Assembly (NCBI GenBank): GCA_016201085.1
Contig: JACQDO010000457.1
Span: 1 to 6,333 of the forward strand
Reading direction: 5' to 3'
From: Hyphomicrobiales bacterium
GTDB taxonomy: Bacteria > Pseudomonadota > Alphaproteobacteria > Rhizobiales > Xanthobacteraceae
Length of the DNA stretch: 6,333 bases
Shown: piece by piece, positions 5,098 to 6,333 of the stretch
Numbering within the stretch: position 1 is the first letter of the stretch
Layout: every line of letters begins with the position of its first letter
The notes under the pieces: generated by a model
Database searches by the model: none
Seen by the model: only the letters and a program-made list of their open reading frames with translations
What the model was told of the DNA's origin: nothing
Translations under genes and position numbers: made by a program

Positions 5098-6333
5098 GGC
5101 TGCTCCGCCGAACGGAACACCGTCATCACTACCGGCTTGCCGTTGCTGATATTGAAGCCCTCGATGCGCTGGGTGCGCGTGTAACGCAATCCGAGCGCAT
5201 CGGCGCGCTGCACGAAGCTGCGCTCGCTGCGTATATCGATCAGCGCGAAATGGCACGGACCCGTGCGCAGGAATTCGGCGGCGCCGGCGCCGTCGGTGAA
5301 GCGGGTCTCGGTGCCGAGCAAAAACACCAAGCTCGGCTCCTGATAGGCAAAGGTCGATGCCGCATGCGGCTGATCGCAGCCGGCCGCACGCACTTCCGCG
5401 GCGATCAGCGCACTCGGGAACAGCGCCGGCAGCGCGGGAAAGGTCACCGCATAGGCGGCGATGGCGACAAACACCGACGACATCATGGCGCGCAGCAACG
5501 AGCGCTCGGCGCCATCGACTTCATAGAGCCACCAGGCGAACAGGCCGAAAATCACCGCCGCTGCCGCGAACGGCCACGCGATAATGCCGAGATCGCGGCC
5601 GATGGCGATGAAGCCGACGGCCATCGCGATGGTGATGAGCGAGGGGAAGATGAACCAGCCGATGGTGCCGCGCACCATCCAGCGCGCCTTGGACAAGGCG
5701 CCCCTCTCAAGAATGCCGGCGATCAAGATGGCGATGGCGGGATAGAGCGGCAGCACGTAATGCGGCAGCTTGGTCATCACCGCTTCGAACACCAGCCAGG
5801 ATGGGATCAGCCAGGCCAGCAGGAATTGGGCGCCGGGCTCACGCCTCGCCTTCCACACCATCGGCGCGGCCAAGGCCGCCAGCAACGACCCCGGCCAGAA
5901 CGTCACAAAGAACAACGCCAGGTAAAGGCCCGGCGGCGCGCCATGCGCCTCCTGTCCGCTGGCGACCTTGGCCAGCATGTCCTCGCCAATCGCCTTCACG
6001 AAGAAGCTGTCGCCGGACTTGGCAACGATGGCGACGAACCAAGGCATCACCAGCACGATGAGCCAAATCAGTCCGGTCAACGGACGCAGCCGCCAGATCC
6101 AGCGTGCCGAGCGATCGACGATCGACACCGTCAATGCCGTGAGTGCGACGAACATCAGGATCAGCGGACCCTTGAGCAGCACGCCAGCGGCGAGCGCGGT
6201 CCACAGGATCGCCGGCAGCTTCCAGCCGACCGGCGTGGCCGGCGTGCGCCGCGACGCCAAATAGATGCGCGCCATCGCGCCCATCGCCGCCATCGAGGTG
6301 AACAACAGCATGGCGTCGGTCTTGGCCAGCCGC
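5094..6333 (-). CDS. ArnT-like GT83/PMT-family membrane glycosyltransferase, N-terminus outside window
   Basis: Integral membrane enzyme of the family that moves a sugar from a polyprenyl-phosphate carrier to lipid A or another periplasmic acceptor. Its frame runs off the right edge; 412 residues are visible, and full proteins are about 500-550, so the catalytic N-terminal loop is missing. The visible part begins RLAKTDAMLL (from 6332), a conserved family stretch, showing that the ATG at 6311 is internal. Then come KGPLILMFVALTALTV, LIWLIVLVMPWFVAIVA, the periplasmic stretch GEDMLAKVASGQEAHGAPPG with the conserved HGAPPG, PGSLLAALAAPMVW, and TKLPHYVLPLYPAIAILIAG, which carries the signature KLPHYxLPLYP. 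Further membrane segments and a soluble C-terminal domain (about the last 100 residues) follow. It ends at 5094 with TGA overlapping the PAP2 ATG, implying translational coupling. The substrate may be aminoarabinose, galacturonate, mannose or another sugar. Confidence 0.88.
   Translation of the reverse strand, partial: RLAKTDAMLLFTSMAAMGAMARIYLASRRTPATPVGWKLPAILWTALAAGVLLKGPLILMFVALTALTVSIVDRSARWIWRLRPLTGLIWLIVLVMPWFVAIVAKSGDSFFVKAIGEDMLAKVASGQEAHGAPPGLYLALFFVTFWPGSLLAALAAPMVWKARREPGAQFLLAWLIPSWLVFEAVMTKLPHYVLPLYPAIAILIAGILERGALSKARWMVRGTIGWFIFPSLITIAMAVGFIAIGRDLGIIAWPFAAAAVIFGLFAWWLYEVDGAERSLLRAMMSSVFVAIAAYAVTFPALPALFPSALIAAEVRAAGCDQPHAASTFAYQEPSLVFLLGTETRFTDGAGAAEFLRTGPCHFALIDIRSERSFVQRADALGLRYTRTQRIEGFNISNGKPVVMTVFRSAEQP

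Noticed and set aside
4291..5184. Plus-strand open frame of about 297 codons opposite PAP2
   Set aside because: Its product is rich in Arg, Gln and His with no recognisable domain, and the minus strand carries all three PAP2 motifs. It is a GC-driven shadow.
5098..5256. Longer N-terminus of the PAP2 gene starting at 5256
   Set aside because: This would overlap the coding region of the ArnT-like gene by about 160 bp in another frame; the ATG at 5097 has the ATGA overlap and a Shine-Dalgarno.

Overview
The window looks like ordinary chromosomal DNA from a GC-rich alphaproteobacterium, most likely of the Rhizobiales (Bradyrhizobium/Rhodopseudomonas/Xanthobacteraceae side). The evidence is an AapJ/BztA-type general amino-acid binding protein divergent from a cystathionine beta-lyase, a lipid-A/envelope glycosylation operon of alphaproteobacterial type, and an intergenic palindromic repeat with GCGTGATC ends and an AACCGGTT core. 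The taxonomic placement is inference from gene content and style; no database was searched.

Layout. (1) 1-843, minus strand: 5' part of an amino-acid ABC transporter substrate-binding protein (AapJ-like), cut by the left window edge. (2) 844-1107: a 264-bp divergent intergenic region with a perfect 13-bp palindrome, a 10-bp-phased direct repeat, a plausible promoter and a leader hairpin. (3) 1108-2295, plus: metC, PLP-dependent cystathionine beta-lyase. (4) 2296-2419: spacer with two GC-rich hairpins in tandem. (5) 2420-2941, plus: a small secreted protein that is a stand-alone Cache sensor domain. (6) about 2971-3003: a strong hairpin terminator between convergent genes. (7) 3002-6333, minus: four genes in one direction. 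In order of transcription they are an ArnT-like GT83/PMT glycosyltransferase (5' end outside the window), a PAP2 lipid phosphatase (ATGA overlap with the previous gene), a GT2 polyprenyl-phosphate sugar transferase (DPM1/ArnC-like), and a small LAB_N membrane protein. A 114-bp composite palindromic repeat lies between the last two.

How the genes fit together. The minus-strand operon combines an enzyme that charges a sugar onto a polyprenyl phosphate carrier (GT2), a membrane enzyme family that transfers such sugars onto lipid A or another periplasmic acceptor (GT83), a phosphatase that could recycle the carrier or dephosphorylate lipid A (PAP2), and a small membrane protein related to the N-terminal extension of some LpxB proteins. 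This suggests a periplasmic lipid A/LPS glycosylation module; sugar and acceptor cannot be read from sequence. On the left, amino-acid uptake and methionine synthesis genes share a divergent control region. The Cache protein has no visible signalling partner here.

I see no CRISPR array, tRNA, rRNA, transposase or phage gene. Nothing amounts to a clearly new system. The most distinctive items are the nested palindromic repeat, the orphan secreted Cache domain, and the partnering of a free-standing LAB_N protein with the glycosylation operon.
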